Source: Rhizobium sp.
Lineage (GTDB): Bacteria > Pseudomonadota > Gammaproteobacteria > Burkholderiales > Thiobacillaceae
Reading direction: 5' to 3'
Length of the DNA: 64,000 bases
Assembly (NCBI GenBank): GCA_019459285.1
Contig: JAIBEL010000030.1
Span: 1 to 64,000, forward strand
Under the pieces are notes generated by a model that saw only the letters and a list, made by a program, of their open reading frames with translations, ran no database searches and was not told where the DNA came from. Shown here in pieces: positions 34,353 through 42,905 of this stretch. Position numbers and translations under genes: made by a program. Position 1 is the first letter of the stretch. Every line of letters starts with the position of its first letter.

Positions 34353-35720
34353 TTATTTGGAAGACGATTCCTCGTTCCGCCGGGCCTTCAGTTTTCGCCA
34401 CAATGAAGCCCGGTTGATGCCGAGGATCTGCGCCGCTGCCGTCTGGTTGCCCTGCACCTCATCCAGCACCTGGGTGATATAGCTTTGCTCCTGTTCCTCC
34501 AGGGTAGGCAGGCGGCCTCCCATCCTGCGGAAGTCGACGCTCTCCCTTTTCTGCAAGGCTTCAGGCAGATGCGCCACCTCGATGGTGTCGCCTTGCGCCA
34601 TGGCCGTGCCGCGCTCGATCAGGTTTTCCAGCTCGCGGACATTGCCGGGGAACGGATAATCCACCAGCAATGCCATCACCTCGCTGGAAATCCGGGTCAC
34701 CGGTTTCCTCATCCGGCTGGCGTACTTGAGCAGGAAATGTTGCGCGAGCAAGGGGATATCGCCTTTTCGCTGCGCAAGCGGAGGAATATTCAGATTCACC
34801 ACATTCAGCCGGAAGTAGAGGTCTTCACGAAAGTGCCCCTCCTTCACCGCCTCACCGACGTCGCGATTGGTCGCTGCCAGCACCCGCACGTCGCACTTCA
34901 CCGGCCGCGTCCCGCCCACCCGCAACACTTCCCTTTCCTGTAGTACGCGTAGCAGCTTGACCTGCATGGACGGCGCCATTTCTGTGACCTCGTCGAGAAA
35001 CAGCGTGCCACCGGAACTCACTTCGATCAGGCCTTTCTTCAATGCCGATGCGCCTGTGAACGCGCCTTTCTCGTGGCCGAATAATTCATTGGCCAGCAAT
35101 TGCTCGCTGAATGCGCCGCAGTTGATTGCGACATAGGGACCATCGGTCCGCGTACTGTGTTTGTGAAGGTATTTCGCGAAGAGTTCCTTGCCGGTTCCAC
35201 TCTCGCCCGTGATGAGCACACTGCAGTCTGTCGGCGCGATCTGCCGTGCGATCTCCAGCAGGCGCTGCATGTCGACATCCTGGGTGACGATGCCTTCGCC
35301 TTCCCGGTAGCCCTCGACTTCACGACGCAATGCGTCGTTCTCCCGGCGCAGGCGCACCTTTTCAAGCGCTTCGGCCACCACCTTGCGCACTTCGTCGAGG
35401 CGGAATGGTTTGGCGATGTAGTAGAACGCCCCGTGCTTCAACGCCTGTACGGCGGATTCCGCCGTCGCGTAGCCGGTGATGAAGATGACTTCCGCCTCCG
35501 GCTGCAGTTCGCGGCTTGTCTTCAACACATCCATGCCGTCCACGCCTTCCATGCGCAGATCGGTGAGCACCACGTCGAAACGCCGCGACGCCAGCAGCGT
35601 GACCGCGGTGGCCCCGCTCTGGGTGGCGGTGACCTGGTAACCCGCTTTCTCCATCACATGCTGGAGATTGCGCAGTGCGATCTCCTCGTCGTCCACAATC
35701 AGCAGGCTTGCTTCCATCAT
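34353..35720 (-). CDS. Sigma-54-dependent response regulator (NtrC family)
   Basis: 455 residues. Receiver domain with Asp10/Asp11, phosphoacceptor Asp54 (VVLTDLRM) and Lys in IAKPF. AAA+ domain with Walker A GESGTGKE, GAFTGA (the sigma-54 contact loop), Walker B GTLFLDEV and the R-finger region. The C-terminal Fis-type HTH is QGNQTAAAQILGINRASLWR. The start overlaps the kinase stop by four bases. The likely targets are the two GTTGC-N5-GCAAC palindromes and the sigma-54 promoter 1.7 kb away, in the intergenic region in front of this operon. Confidence 0.95.
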   Translation of the reverse strand: MMEASLLIVDDEEIALRNLQHVMEKAGYQVTATQSGATAVTLLASRRFDVVLTDLRMEGVDGMDVLKTSRELQPEAEVIFITGYATAESAVQALKHGAFYYIAKPFRLDEVRKVVAEALEKVRLRRENDALRREVEGYREGEGIVTQDVDMQRLLEIARQIAPTDCSVLITGESGTGKELFAKYLHKHSTRTDGPYVAINCGAFSEQLLANELFGHEKGAFTGASALKKGLIEVSSGGTLFLDEVTEMAPSMQVKLLRVLQEREVLRVGGTRPVKCDVRVLAATNRDVGEAVKEGHFREDLYFRLNVVNLNIPPLAQRKGDIPLLAQHFLLKYASRMRKPVTRISSEVMALLVDYPFPGNVRELENLIERGTAMAQGDTIEVAHLPEALQKRESVDFRRMGGRLPTLEEQEQSYITQVLDEVQGNQTAAAQILGINRASLWRKLKARRNEESSSK

Positions 35721-37237
35721 TGCGCTCCCTTGTTGTCGTCACCGACGGTTGCCGCAGGCTGTCCGTCCGCATCCTCCAGCGGCAAGCGGATACAGAACGT
35801 GGCCCCCTCGCCGGGCGCGCTACGTACGGCGATGCAGCCACCATGCTCATCGACGATTTCGTACACCACGAACAGCCCCAATCCCATGCCGTGGCCAACG
35901 TCCTTGGTGGTAAAGAATGGATCGAAAATACGCGGCAGGATGTCCGCTGCGATACCCGGCCCGTTGTCCGCAACGATGATTTCCACCATCTCGCCCTTCG
36001 TCCCGCATCCCTCGCCCAGCGCAGTACCTGCAGGCGGTTCGCTGGCATGCACGATCTGCGCGGAAATATCGATTCGTCCCTGCGGGCCCAGTCCTTCCAT
36101 GGCATTGCGAATCAGGTTCACGAACACCTGCTGCAGGCGCTGCGCATCGGCCGCCACGTGCAGATCTTCGGGAATGGCCAAACGCACGACCGATTTGGCC
36201 GATACCTCGCCACGCACGAAACCGACCGTCTGTGCAACCAGCGGCTTGAGCTGGACGCGCTCTTTCCTGAACGCCCGTTCGCGGGAAAAGTCGAGCAGGG
36301 AGCGGACGATATGGCGTGCGCGCTCCGTCTGCTGATCGATCTGTTCCAGGTACAGCTTCTGCATCGCCACATCGCAGTTACCGGCCTCTTCCTGCAGAAT
36401 CTGGCAAGAGGTCGAGATATTCGACAGCGGGTTGTTCAGTTCATGGGCCACGCCGGACAACATGGTGCCGAGCGACGCCAGCCGTTCCGAGCGCATCAGC
36501 GATTTCTGCCGCAGGTCCAGTTCCTTCAGCATGTGATTGAAGGCCGCGATGATGGAAATGATCTCGCGATCGTTCGAGGGAGCCGACAGGCTTTCGCGCC
36601 GGTTGGCGGAAATCGCCGCCACGCTGGCTTCCATCTCCTTCAACGGCCGTACGACGCGCTGCGACAGCGCACGACCGATCACCACGATCAAGAAGGCCAT
36701 CGTCAGAATGACCCCCAGCAGCAGCGTACGGAACGAAGCCAGGGTCGTCTGGATCTGGCGCCGCTCCGCACGTGCCATGTCCTCGGCGATCGCCACCAGC
36801 TCCTGGCCCAATGCACGCACGCGTGGTTCCTGTTCCAGAGACGCCTGATCGGCGGCAGTGAAAGCCGACATCCGGTACTGATATTCGCCGAGGAGCGTGT
36901 GCAGTTCCTCCAGGCGCGCTTGCGTGACGATGGCCGAGAAATCTGCCCGGTTGGCCGTCAGCATCGACTGGGCCAGCTTGATATACGCCGCGTTTTCTTC
37001 AAGATCCGCAACCTGGTGATGGAGGAAGTAATTACGCTCGAAACGGCGTATCTCCAGCACGGTATTGAACAGATCGGTGGCGCGCTGCCCCAGGACCACC
37101 CGCGCCTCCAGCGTGCGCAGTTCCCCCACGAAAAAAAGGGACGCCACCAGAATGATCGCTGCCACCGCGTAATACCCCAGCGTGATTTTCCCCCGCAGGG
37201 AATGACGCAGTACTGCGCCTCGAATAGCCGGTATCAC
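35717..37237 (-). CDS. Sensor histidine kinase, partner of the sigma-54 activator
   Basis: 506 residues from a GTG at 37237, chosen because GGAGG lies 8 nt upstream; an ATG at 37306 lies inside the regulatory region and has no site. Layout: transmembrane helix 1 (YYAVAAIILVASLFFV), a helical extracytoplasmic domain of about 150 residues, transmembrane helix 2 (LLGVILTMAFLIVVIGRAL), HAMP, then dimerisation domain with phosphoacceptor His in GVAHELNNPLSNI and the ATPase domain with NLIRNAMEGL, VADNGPGIAADI and GMGLGLFVVYEIVDEHGG. The signal is unknown; the extracytoplasmic part is like four-helix-bundle ligand sensors. Confidence 0.92.
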   Translation of the reverse strand: MIPAIRGAVLRHSLRGKITLGYYAVAAIILVASLFFVGELRTLEARVVLGQRATDLFNTVLEIRRFERNYFLHHQVADLEENAAYIKLAQSMLTANRADFSAIVTQARLEELHTLLGEYQYRMSAFTAADQASLEQEPRVRALGQELVAIAEDMARAERRQIQTTLASFRTLLLGVILTMAFLIVVIGRALSQRVVRPLKEMEASVAAISANRRESLSAPSNDREIISIIAAFNHMLKELDLRQKSLMRSERLASLGTMLSGVAHELNNPLSNISTSCQILQEEAGNCDVAMQKLYLEQIDQQTERARHIVRSLLDFSRERAFRKERVQLKPLVAQTVGFVRGEVSAKSVVRLAIPEDLHVAADAQRLQQVFVNLIRNAMEGLGPQGRIDISAQIVHASEPPAGTALGEGCGTKGEMVEIIVADNGPGIAADILPRIFDPFFTTKDVGHGMGLGLFVVYEIVDEHGGCIAVRSAPGEGATFCIRLPLEDADGQPAATVGDDNKGAQ

Positions 37238-37280
37238 GGTTCCGTCCTCCAGCTCCTCAATCGCCAACACGCCCAGTATA

Positions 37281-37295
37281 GTTGCAATTTGCAAC
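37281..37295. promoter_or_regulatory. Palindrome 1, probable binding site of the sigma-54 activator
   Basis: GTTGC-AATTT-GCAAC. The arms are perfect, and 7-bp arms result if the central T is taken as the axis. It lies 44 nt before the kinase start and about 200 nt upstream of the predicted start of the divergent sigma-54 transcript, so it could serve both activation and autoregulation. Confidence 0.6.
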
Positions 37296-37381
37296 AAATT
37301 AAACAAGGTGCAACAGCCAAGATAGACTCCATATTTTTATCTTTAACTACAGCATCTTGAACAATAAAAATCAGGATGGAT

Positions 37382-37398
37382 TGTTGCATTAGGCAACA
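37382..37398. promoter_or_regulatory. Palindrome 2, probable binding site of the sigma-54 activator
   Basis: TGTTGC-ATTAG-GCAACA repeats the arms and spacing of the site at 37281-37295. The centres are 102 bp apart, close to ten helical turns. It lies about 100 nt upstream of the predicted transcript start, the usual distance for an enhancer-type site. A half site GGTGCAAC lies between at 37308. Confidence 0.65.
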
Positions 37399-37462
37399 CC
37401 CCAACATACCAAGCACGTGGCCTAGAATTATTTTATTGTTAATAAACAATTAGTTATAAAAA

Positions 37463-37478
37463 TGGCACGCAATATGCA
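37463..37478 (+). promoter_or_regulatory. Sigma-54 promoter
   Basis: TGGCACGCAATATGCA matches the sigma-54 consensus TGGCACG-N4-TTGCW at all fixed positions except one T; GG (37464-37465) and GC (37476-37477) have the required spacing. An AT-rich stretch with ATTGTT-AATA-AACAAT (37435-37450) between it and palindrome 2 could bend, perhaps with IHF. Transcription should begin near 37489 and run into the short ORF and the DUF599 gene. Confidence 0.8.
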
Positions 37479-37516
37479 ACAAAAGGAGCGACCTAACAAC
37501 AAATTGCGAGAAAACC

Positions 37517-37714
37517 ATGAACGTCATATCCCGAATCATCAATGCCCTGGCCTTCGCCAACGTCGGCAACCAGAATGAATTCAACGTCCTGCTCCGTCAG
37601 GTGGAACCGTCGTCTACTTCCAAGCTGGATGCGACCCCGTGCGGCCCGGTTTCCGCACGTGCCGACGCGTCCTCTGCTGCGCCGAGCATCCGGCATGCTC
37701 AGAGCGCACTGTGA
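37517..37714 (+). CDS. Short ORF behind the sigma-54 promoter
   Basis: 65 residues, beginning MNVISRIINALAFANVGNQN, then EFNVLLRQVEP and a low-complexity Ser/Ala tail. The first 30 residues could form an amphipathic helix. A GAGA sequence about 7 nt upstream is a weak ribosome-binding site. It is the first ORF on the predicted sigma-54 transcript, 57 nt before the DUF599 gene. No family is recognised. It could be a small protein, or its translation could serve regulation. Confidence 0.5.
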   Translation: MNVISRIINALAFANVGNQNEFNVLLRQVEPSSTSKLDATPCGPVSARADASSAAPSIRHAQSAL

Positions 37715-37771
37715 GCGCTATACCCCGCACACATGGGCCGATGAATTGACCTGGAAACCGAGAGGATAGAA

Positions 37772-38512
37772 TTGTTAACAGAATTGGAAACCGATATTGT
37801 GGCGCTTGTACTCAGCGTACTGTGTGTTGTCGCGTACTATCTTTTCCTCAGCATGAAAGTGCGGGAAAACCCCACCTATAGTATCCACGGCGTCAACGCC
37901 CTGTCACGCAGGCTGTGGGTCGAACACGTCATGCGCAGCAACTCTGCCAAGGACATCATGGCGGTGCAGACGCTGCGCAACTTCATCATGGCTCCCTCGC
38001 TCATGGCCTCCACCGCGGCGCTGCTCATCATCGGCACGCTGACCCTCTCCGGTCAGGCGGAAAACATCTCGCACAGTTGGCACGTCCTGAGCACCGGCGG
38101 TTCGCATGCCACCGAGATGTGGATCCTGAAGGTCATGCTGTTGCTGGTGGACTTCATCGTCGCCTTCTTCGCCTTCGCCATGTCCGTCCGACTGGCCAAC
38201 CATGTGCTTTTCATGGTGAATGTGCCGGAACACGGCACGCATCACGCGCTCTCTCCACGGGCGGTTGCCCACCGCCTGAATCGCGCCGGCAACATGTTCG
38301 CAATCGGCATGCGGGCCTTCTTTTTCGCCATCCCCCTGGTGTTCTGGCTGTTCGGCCCCTACTTCCTGCTGATTTCGTCGATCGGCCTGGTGCTTGCCCT
38401 CTACCGGCTCGACCGCAGTGAATGCCAGGAAATATGCGAATCCGGATCCGAATCGGCCGTGCCCTCACAAAACGCGCCGGTCGTTTCCATGCACGCCAAG
38501 TACGCCAAGTAA
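37772..38512 (+). CDS. DUF599 membrane protein
   Basis: 246 residues starting with TTG at 37772, chosen because GAGG lies 6 nt upstream and the first helix follows at once. Four transmembrane helices are predicted (DIVALVLSVLCVVAYYLFLS; LMASTAALLIIGTLTLSG; MLLLVDFIVAFFAFAMSVRL; FFFAIPLVFWLFGPYFLLIS) with conserved RRLWVEHVMR and QTLRNFIMAPS loops, the DUF599 pattern. Function is unknown. Predicted sigma-54 control by the adjacent two-component system is the best clue to its role. Confidence 0.88.
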   Translation: MLTELETDIVALVLSVLCVVAYYLFLSMKVRENPTYSIHGVNALSRRLWVEHVMRSNSAKDIMAVQTLRNFIMAPSLMASTAALLIIGTLTLSGQAENISHSWHVLSTGGSHATEMWILKVMLLLVDFIVAFFAFAMSVRLANHVLFMVNVPEHGTHHALSPRAVAHRLNRAGNMFAIGMRAFFFAIPLVFWLFGPYFLLISSIGLVLALYRLDRSECQEICESGSESAVPSQNAPVVSMHAKYAK

Positions 38513-38514
38513 AG

Positions 38515-38572
38515 CCTGAACGGCAGGTCGGTTCATCGAATCGCCTGCCTCGTTCGAAGCGGACCGTTCAGG
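38515..38572. terminator. Inverted repeat between convergent genes
   Basis: CCTGAACGG (38515-38523) and CCGTTCAGG (38564-38572) are perfect 9-bp arms, with GGCAGG/CCTGCC nested inside. It lies between the DUF599 gene and rlhA, which converge, and extends over the rlhA stop. It probably ends transcription from both sides, although no T-run is present. Confidence 0.5.
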
Positions 38573-40535
38573 GCCGCGTCTTGTAGAACGTCAACTGCGC
38601 GCTGCTTTTTGCGACCGCCGCCGGTTTCAGTTTCCCCACCACATGCATTTCACACGGCTTGCACTCGAAACGCAGGGTTAGTTTCTCGCTGCCGTTGATC
38701 AGCGTCAGTGGCGCCGCACGCACCGTACCCTGCACGCCAGTGACACCCTTGGCCTGCTTGGGGCACAGGGAAAGTGAATAGCGCACGCAGTGCTTGGTGA
38801 TCATCAGCGAGACCTCGCCGGTTTCCTCGTGGCTCTCGTAAGCGGCCGCGATGAGCTGCACGCCGTGTTTCGCGTAGAAGTCGCGCGCCTTGTGGTTGTA
38901 GACGTTGGCCAGATAACTCAGCGTGTCCTCGGGGTAGATCGCCAGCGGCTCGACTGCCTGCATGCGTGGCGGGCGGCAATACGCCGCCGATCGAGCGGCG
39001 TCCAGTGCGGCCACCGCATCGCGGCGCAGGGCATTGAGGAAGGACGCTGGAACGAACCAGGCTTGCGCCAGGTCCAGCGCGATGCCCATCTGCGCAAAGT
39101 GCGTGGCCCCGAACTTTCCCAGATGCTCGCGCAAGGTGGCCTCAGCCTTGGCGGCCTCCCTGGCCGGCTCCTTGGCGTGCGCTGCGTTCACTGTTGCGCT
39201 GTGGCCATCCTCGTCGGTCAGTGTCAGTGAAAACCCCAGAGGGGTTTCAGACAGCTTCAGCCACACGCCGATCCGGCGCTCGCTAGATGGTTTGTCCAGC
39301 ATGCGCATCCAGTTCATGTCCCGATTGCGGTTGACCAGCGTGCCGGCGCGCAAGTCCTTGAAGCTCGCCAGCGGATCCTTCGGAAACACGCGCCACACGC
39401 CCTCGCCCACCTTCTCGGCACGATTGATCGCGAGGCCGGCCAGGTCTTTCTGCAAGGTGTAGTAGCAGAGGCCGTCACCATTGTTGAGCACGGTATCGGG
39501 CGAATCGGTTTCCAGTTCCACCCATTTGTCGCCGACCTTGCGCACATGGCCGACCGGCAGTCCGGGATTCTTGGGTGTGTCGAACGCGCCGATATCGTCC
39601 TTGCGACCGCCGACGAAGTAGTCGGTGAATTCGCGGTTGAAGTTCTGGTTGGGGTCGGGTGTAAAGCCGAAGGTGGTGCGGCCTGAGGACGCACGTGCGA
39701 ATTCCGGACGGCGTTCGATAATGTCGTCGAGCAGCGTGCTGTAGTGGGCGGTGATGTTCTTCACGTAGCCCATGTCCTTGTAGCGGCCCTCGATCTTGAA
39801 GCTGCGGATACCCGCATCGACCAGCGCCTCGAGGTTGCCGCTCTGGTTGTTGTCCTTCATCGACAGCACGTGCTTGTCGTGCGCGACGATGCGGCCTTCC
39901 ATGTCGGTGACCTGATACGGCAGGCGGCAGGCCTGCGAGCAGTCGCCGCGGTTGGCGCTGCGTCCGGTATGGGCGTGGCTGATGTAGCACTGTCCGCTGT
40001 AGGCGACGCACAGTGCGCCGTGTACGAAGAATTCCAGTGTGGTATCGGGCCGCAGGGCGCCACGGATCGCAGCGATCTGTTTCAGGTCGAGTTCGCGCGC
40101 CAGCACGATTTGACTCAATCCCACGTCCTGCAGGAAACGGGCCTTGTCCGGCGTGCGGATGTCGGTCTGGGTGCTGGCGTGCAACTGGATCGGCGGCAGG
40201 TCGAGTTCCAGCAGCCCCATGTCCTGGATAATCAGCGCGTCGACCCCGGCGTCGTAGAGTTGCCAGACCTGCTGGCGCGCCGGTTCCAGCTCGTCGTCGC
40301 GCAGGATGGTGTTGAGGGTGACGAACACGCGCGCATTGAAACGGTGGGCATGCGCCGCCAGCCGCGCGATATCGACTATCTCGTTGGATGCCGCCGCGCG
40401 CGCGCCGAACGACGGTCCGCCGATATACACCGCATCGGCGCCGTGATTGACGGCTTCGATGCCGATGTCGGCATCGCGCGCAGGTGCGAGCAGTTCGAGT
40501 TGATGGGGTTCCACGGGCGGCGTTCCGGACAGCAA
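38568..40535 (-). CDS. rlhA: 23S rRNA C2501 hydroxylation protein (U32 peptidase family)
   Basis: 655 residues, almost the same length as E. coli RlhA (YdcP). Peptidase U32 features are clear: LELLAPARDADIGIEAVNHG, GADAVYIGGPSFGAR, FVHGALCVAYSGQCYISHAH and NRGDCSQACRLPYQVTD, with the conserved cysteine pattern of the family. RlhA hydroxylates C2501 of 23S rRNA together with iron-sulfur and prephenate-derived cofactors. The long C-terminal extension separates it from the shorter TrhP and UbiU/V relatives. It lies 13 nt downstream of yceI. Confidence 0.85.
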   Translation of the reverse strand: MLSGTPPVEPHQLELLAPARDADIGIEAVNHGADAVYIGGPSFGARAAASNEIVDIARLAAHAHRFNARVFVTLNTILRDDELEPARQQVWQLYDAGVDALIIQDMGLLELDLPPIQLHASTQTDIRTPDKARFLQDVGLSQIVLARELDLKQIAAIRGALRPDTTLEFFVHGALCVAYSGQCYISHAHTGRSANRGDCSQACRLPYQVTDMEGRIVAHDKHVLSMKDNNQSGNLEALVDAGIRSFKIEGRYKDMGYVKNITAHYSTLLDDIIERRPEFARASSGRTTFGFTPDPNQNFNREFTDYFVGGRKDDIGAFDTPKNPGLPVGHVRKVGDKWVELETDSPDTVLNNGDGLCYYTLQKDLAGLAINRAEKVGEGVWRVFPKDPLASFKDLRAGTLVNRNRDMNWMRMLDKPSSERRIGVWLKLSETPLGFSLTLTDEDGHSATVNAAHAKEPAREAAKAEATLREHLGKFGATHFAQMGIALDLAQAWFVPASFLNALRRDAVAALDAARSAAYCRPPRMQAVEPLAIYPEDTLSYLANVYNHKARDFYAKHGVQLIAAAYESHEETGEVSLMITKHCVRYSLSLCPKQAKGVTGVQGTVRAAPLTLINGSEKLTLRFECKPCEMHVVGKLKPAAVAKSSAQLTFYKTRP

Positions 40536-40548
40536 AACGCCATTTTAC

Positions 40549-41151
40549 TTACTTGTCAGGGTCGCGGCTCGCCAACTGCAGATACGATTGCGCCTTGACT
40601 GCCTTGAAGGCCAGGTTCAGCGTGATGTCGTTGCCGGCAAGGAAGGCATACTTGCCCATGTTGAAGTCCGAGCGCCTGAGCGTGAGGGTCGCATTGGCGC
40701 CGCAAGTCTCCACCCTGGACTCGGGATCCTGCATGCACTGAAAATGCGTCACGGCAAGCGTCACCGGCCGGGTCACCCCCTTGATCGTGAGATCGCCCGA
40801 CAGGCTCGACGATTCGCCGTTCAGGCTCATCTTGCCTGACTTGAAGGTAATGACCGGATAGTTGGCGGTATCGAAGAAATCCGCCGCTTTCATTTGCGTA
40901 TCCAGCAAGGCCTGCCCGGTGCTGACCGAGGTGGCGTCTATGGTCACCTCGGCCGATCCTGACTGGCTGTCGCGGTCGAACACCACCGTGCCGCTGATCT
41001 TTTCGAAGCGATTGGTCTGGCTCGATAGCCCCAGATAGCGATAACTGAACTGCGAGGATGTGCGGCTGCTGTCGATCACATAGGTTTCGGGCGCAGCCCA
41101 GGCTGAAGTTGCACTGGCAACAAGCGCGGTCAACAAGACAAAACGTTTCAT
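40549..41151 (-). CDS. YceI-family periplasmic lipid-binding protein
   Basis: 200 residues from the ATG at 41151 (AGGAG 6 nt upstream). Signal peptide FVLLTALVASATSAWA. The YceI lipocalin-like barrel is visible: YVIDSSRTSSQFSYRYLGLS, VTIDATSVSTG, KAADFFDTANYPVITFKS, GDLTIKGVTRPVTLAV and a Cys pair. YceI proteins bind isoprenoid quinones or lipids and often accompany a cytochrome b561, which is encoded 380 nt upstream on the same strand. Confidence 0.92.
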   Translation of the reverse strand: MKRFVLLTALVASATSAWAAPETYVIDSSRTSSQFSYRYLGLSSQTNRFEKISGTVVFDRDSQSGSAEVTIDATSVSTGQALLDTQMKAADFFDTANYPVITFKSGKMSLNGESSSLSGDLTIKGVTRPVTLAVTHFQCMQDPESRVETCGANATLTLRRSDFNMGKYAFLAGNDITLNLAFKAVKAQSYLQLASRDPDK

Positions 41152-41532
41152 CAGATGCTCCTGCGAAAGGTGGACATCGGGACCCATTTGCCCGGCGGCC
41201 ATGCCGCCCGACCGCTCCCGGTCGTCGTTTCATCCGGGAGCCTCGCAGGTGTTGCAACGCTTGTGCCCGCTGCCGGGCGCTGAAGCCGATCAAATTAAAA
41301 CAAACAAAATCAGTATGTTATGTTTTTACGCTCCATACGGGCTCACCGCGAATGACCACCAAATGACGGAAATCCCACACGCAGCGTCGAACCGGGGACA
41401 ACACCAAGCCCGCACGGGAACGCGCAGGCCAAGATGGAGGGGGTGGGAATCGACAGCCTGCCGGCGGCAGGCATAGACACGCGTGGCCGGCGCCACACAT
41501 GCACATCAAGTGGAGAGATGCAGGTTTGCCGC
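41152..41532. other. Intergenic region between cytochrome b561 and yceI genes
   Basis: 381 nt, no gene. On either strand GCCTGCC-GGC-GGCAGGC near 41456-41474 forms a 7-bp hairpin, without a T-run, downstream of the cytochrome gene. The AT-rich part near 41290-41330 is where a yceI promoter would be expected. Confidence 0.4.
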
Positions 41533-42072
41533 TTAAGTCCTGTTCCAGCCCATGCGCTGCAAAAACGGCTGGCGTTCGATGAAGTGATGCTGCAGGGCGC
41601 CGGCCACATGCAGGACGACCAAGGCAAGCAGGGTGTAATTCAACGTTTCGTGTACTGTCTCGAGCAGATGACCCAGGGCCTTGTCCTTGCCGATCAGGTC
41701 AGGCAACGGCAACACGCCGAACCACGCGGTCTGGACGCCCTTGGCAGAGCTCATCAGCCAACCCGAAATCGGAATCACCAGGATCAGCAAATACAGCAAG
41801 CCATGCGCGACGGCACTCGCACGGCGCTGCCAACCGGCCACGCTGGCGGGCAGCGGGGGCGGCGTATGCGTCAGCCGCCACACCACCCGCAGTCCCGCCA
41901 GCATGAACACGGTGACGCCGATCCACTTGTGGTAGCTGAAAAGCTTGAGTTTCTCGGGTGACAGCGGCAGGTCGGCCATATACAGACCGAGCGGGAACGC
42001 CACGAAAATCAGCAGGGCAACCAGCCAGTGCAGCACGATCGCAGGGGTGGAATAACGCATTGCGGAAGTCAT
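41533..42072 (-). CDS. Cytochrome b561-type diheme membrane protein
   Basis: 179 residues from the ATG at 42072 (GGAGA upstream). Four transmembrane helices carry the haem-ligand histidines in the usual positions: VLHWLVALLIF (helix 1), FSYHKWIGVTVFMLAGLRVV (helix 2) and two histidines in the last helices (ETVHETLNYTL, VVLHVAGALQHHF). It probably transfers electrons between the quinone pool and a periplasmic partner. It lies upstream of yceI on the same strand. Confidence 0.9.
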   Translation of the reverse strand: MTSAMRYSTPAIVLHWLVALLIFVAFPLGLYMADLPLSPEKLKLFSYHKWIGVTVFMLAGLRVVWRLTHTPPPLPASVAGWQRRASAVAHGLLYLLILVIPISGWLMSSAKGVQTAWFGVLPLPDLIGKDKALGHLLETVHETLNYTLLALVVLHVAGALQHHFIERQPFLQRMGWNRT

Positions 42073-42193
42073 GCAATCTCCATCGTCGAAACTGTTTCGA
42101 GGGCAAAAAACGGTCAATCAGGACGGGAACCCCGTCAGCCAACCAGCAGAGGGAATCCTACTCGGTTTCCGCGGTGACGGACGGCACATAAAC

Positions 42194-42649
42194 TCAGGTT
42201 TTTCCCCAGCGCATGGCAGCCGCATCGTCGCTGGCGCGTGCCTCAACCCAGCGTTCGCCTTCCGGAGTCTCCTCCTTCTTCCAGAACGGCGCACGGGTTT
42301 TCAGATAATCCATGATGAATTCACAGGCAGCAAACGCCTCGCCGCGATGGCTGCCCGCCACGACAACCAGCACGATGGGATCGCCCGGCAGCAAGCGGCC
42401 CACCCGATGGATCAGCGTGACGTCGAGCAGAGTCCAGCGCGATTGCGCGTCCTCGACCAGCGCGGCCAGCGCCTTTTCGGTCATGCCCGGATAGTGTTCC
42501 AGCGTCATCGCGGCGACGTCGCTGCCATCGTTCATGTCACGTGCCAGACCGACGAAGCTGGCGATGGCGCCGATGTCGGTGCGGCCACGTCGCAAGGCAT
42601 CGACTTCCGCACCCAACTCGAAGGCTTCGCTCTGCACCACTATCTTCAT
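42194..42649 (-). CDS. moaE: Molybdopterin synthase catalytic subunit
   Basis: 151 residues, standard length. Characteristic blocks: GAIASFVGLARDMNDG, LEHYPGMTEKAL, LIHRVGRLLPGDPIVLVVV and SHRGEAFAACEFIMDYLKTR with APFWKKEE (active-site Lys). With MoaD it converts cyclic pyranopterin monophosphate to molybdopterin. It is the last gene of the operon mobB-moeA-moaD-moaE. Confidence 0.95.
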   Translation of the reverse strand: MKIVVQSEAFELGAEVDALRRGRTDIGAIASFVGLARDMNDGSDVAAMTLEHYPGMTEKALAALVEDAQSRWTLLDVTLIHRVGRLLPGDPIVLVVVAGSHRGEAFAACEFIMDYLKTRAPFWKKEETPEGERWVEARASDDAAAMRWGKT

Positions 42650-42653
42650 CGTC

Positions 42654-42905
42654 TCAGCCTCCGGTGACCGGCGGGAAAATCGCGACTTCGGCGTTCTCGG
42701 TCAAAGCCGCATCGAGCGCGACGATGTCCTGATTGACCGCCACCCGGTATGCCCGGCCCGTAGCCAGTTCTTCCGCCCACACGCCCCCGCGGGCTTGCAA
42801 CAGGGAAACCAGATCCGCGACGGTGCTGCCAGCGCAATCCAGAGTTTCCTCCGCGCATCCGAGGCGCTCACGCAGGCGGGCGAAATAGAGTACGCGCAGT
42901 TTCAT
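42654..42905 (-). CDS. moaD: Molybdopterin synthase sulfur carrier subunit
   Basis: 83 residues with a ubiquitin-like fold ending in the required Gly-Gly (FPPVTGG), which carries the thiocarboxylate. The ATG at 42905 overlaps the moeA stop in ATGA, and the moaE start follows 4 nt after its stop, so all three are coupled. Confidence 0.95.
   Translation of the reverse strand: MKLRVLYFARLRERLGCAEETLDCAGSTVADLVSLLQARGGVWAEELATGRAYRVAVNQDIVALDAALTENAEVAIFPPVTGG

Noticed and set aside
41456-41474. Hairpin GCCTGCC-GGC-GGCAGGC as terminator of the cytochrome b561 gene
   Set aside because: It has no T-run on either strand and lies about 60 nt beyond the stop, so it is only noted in the intergenic entry.
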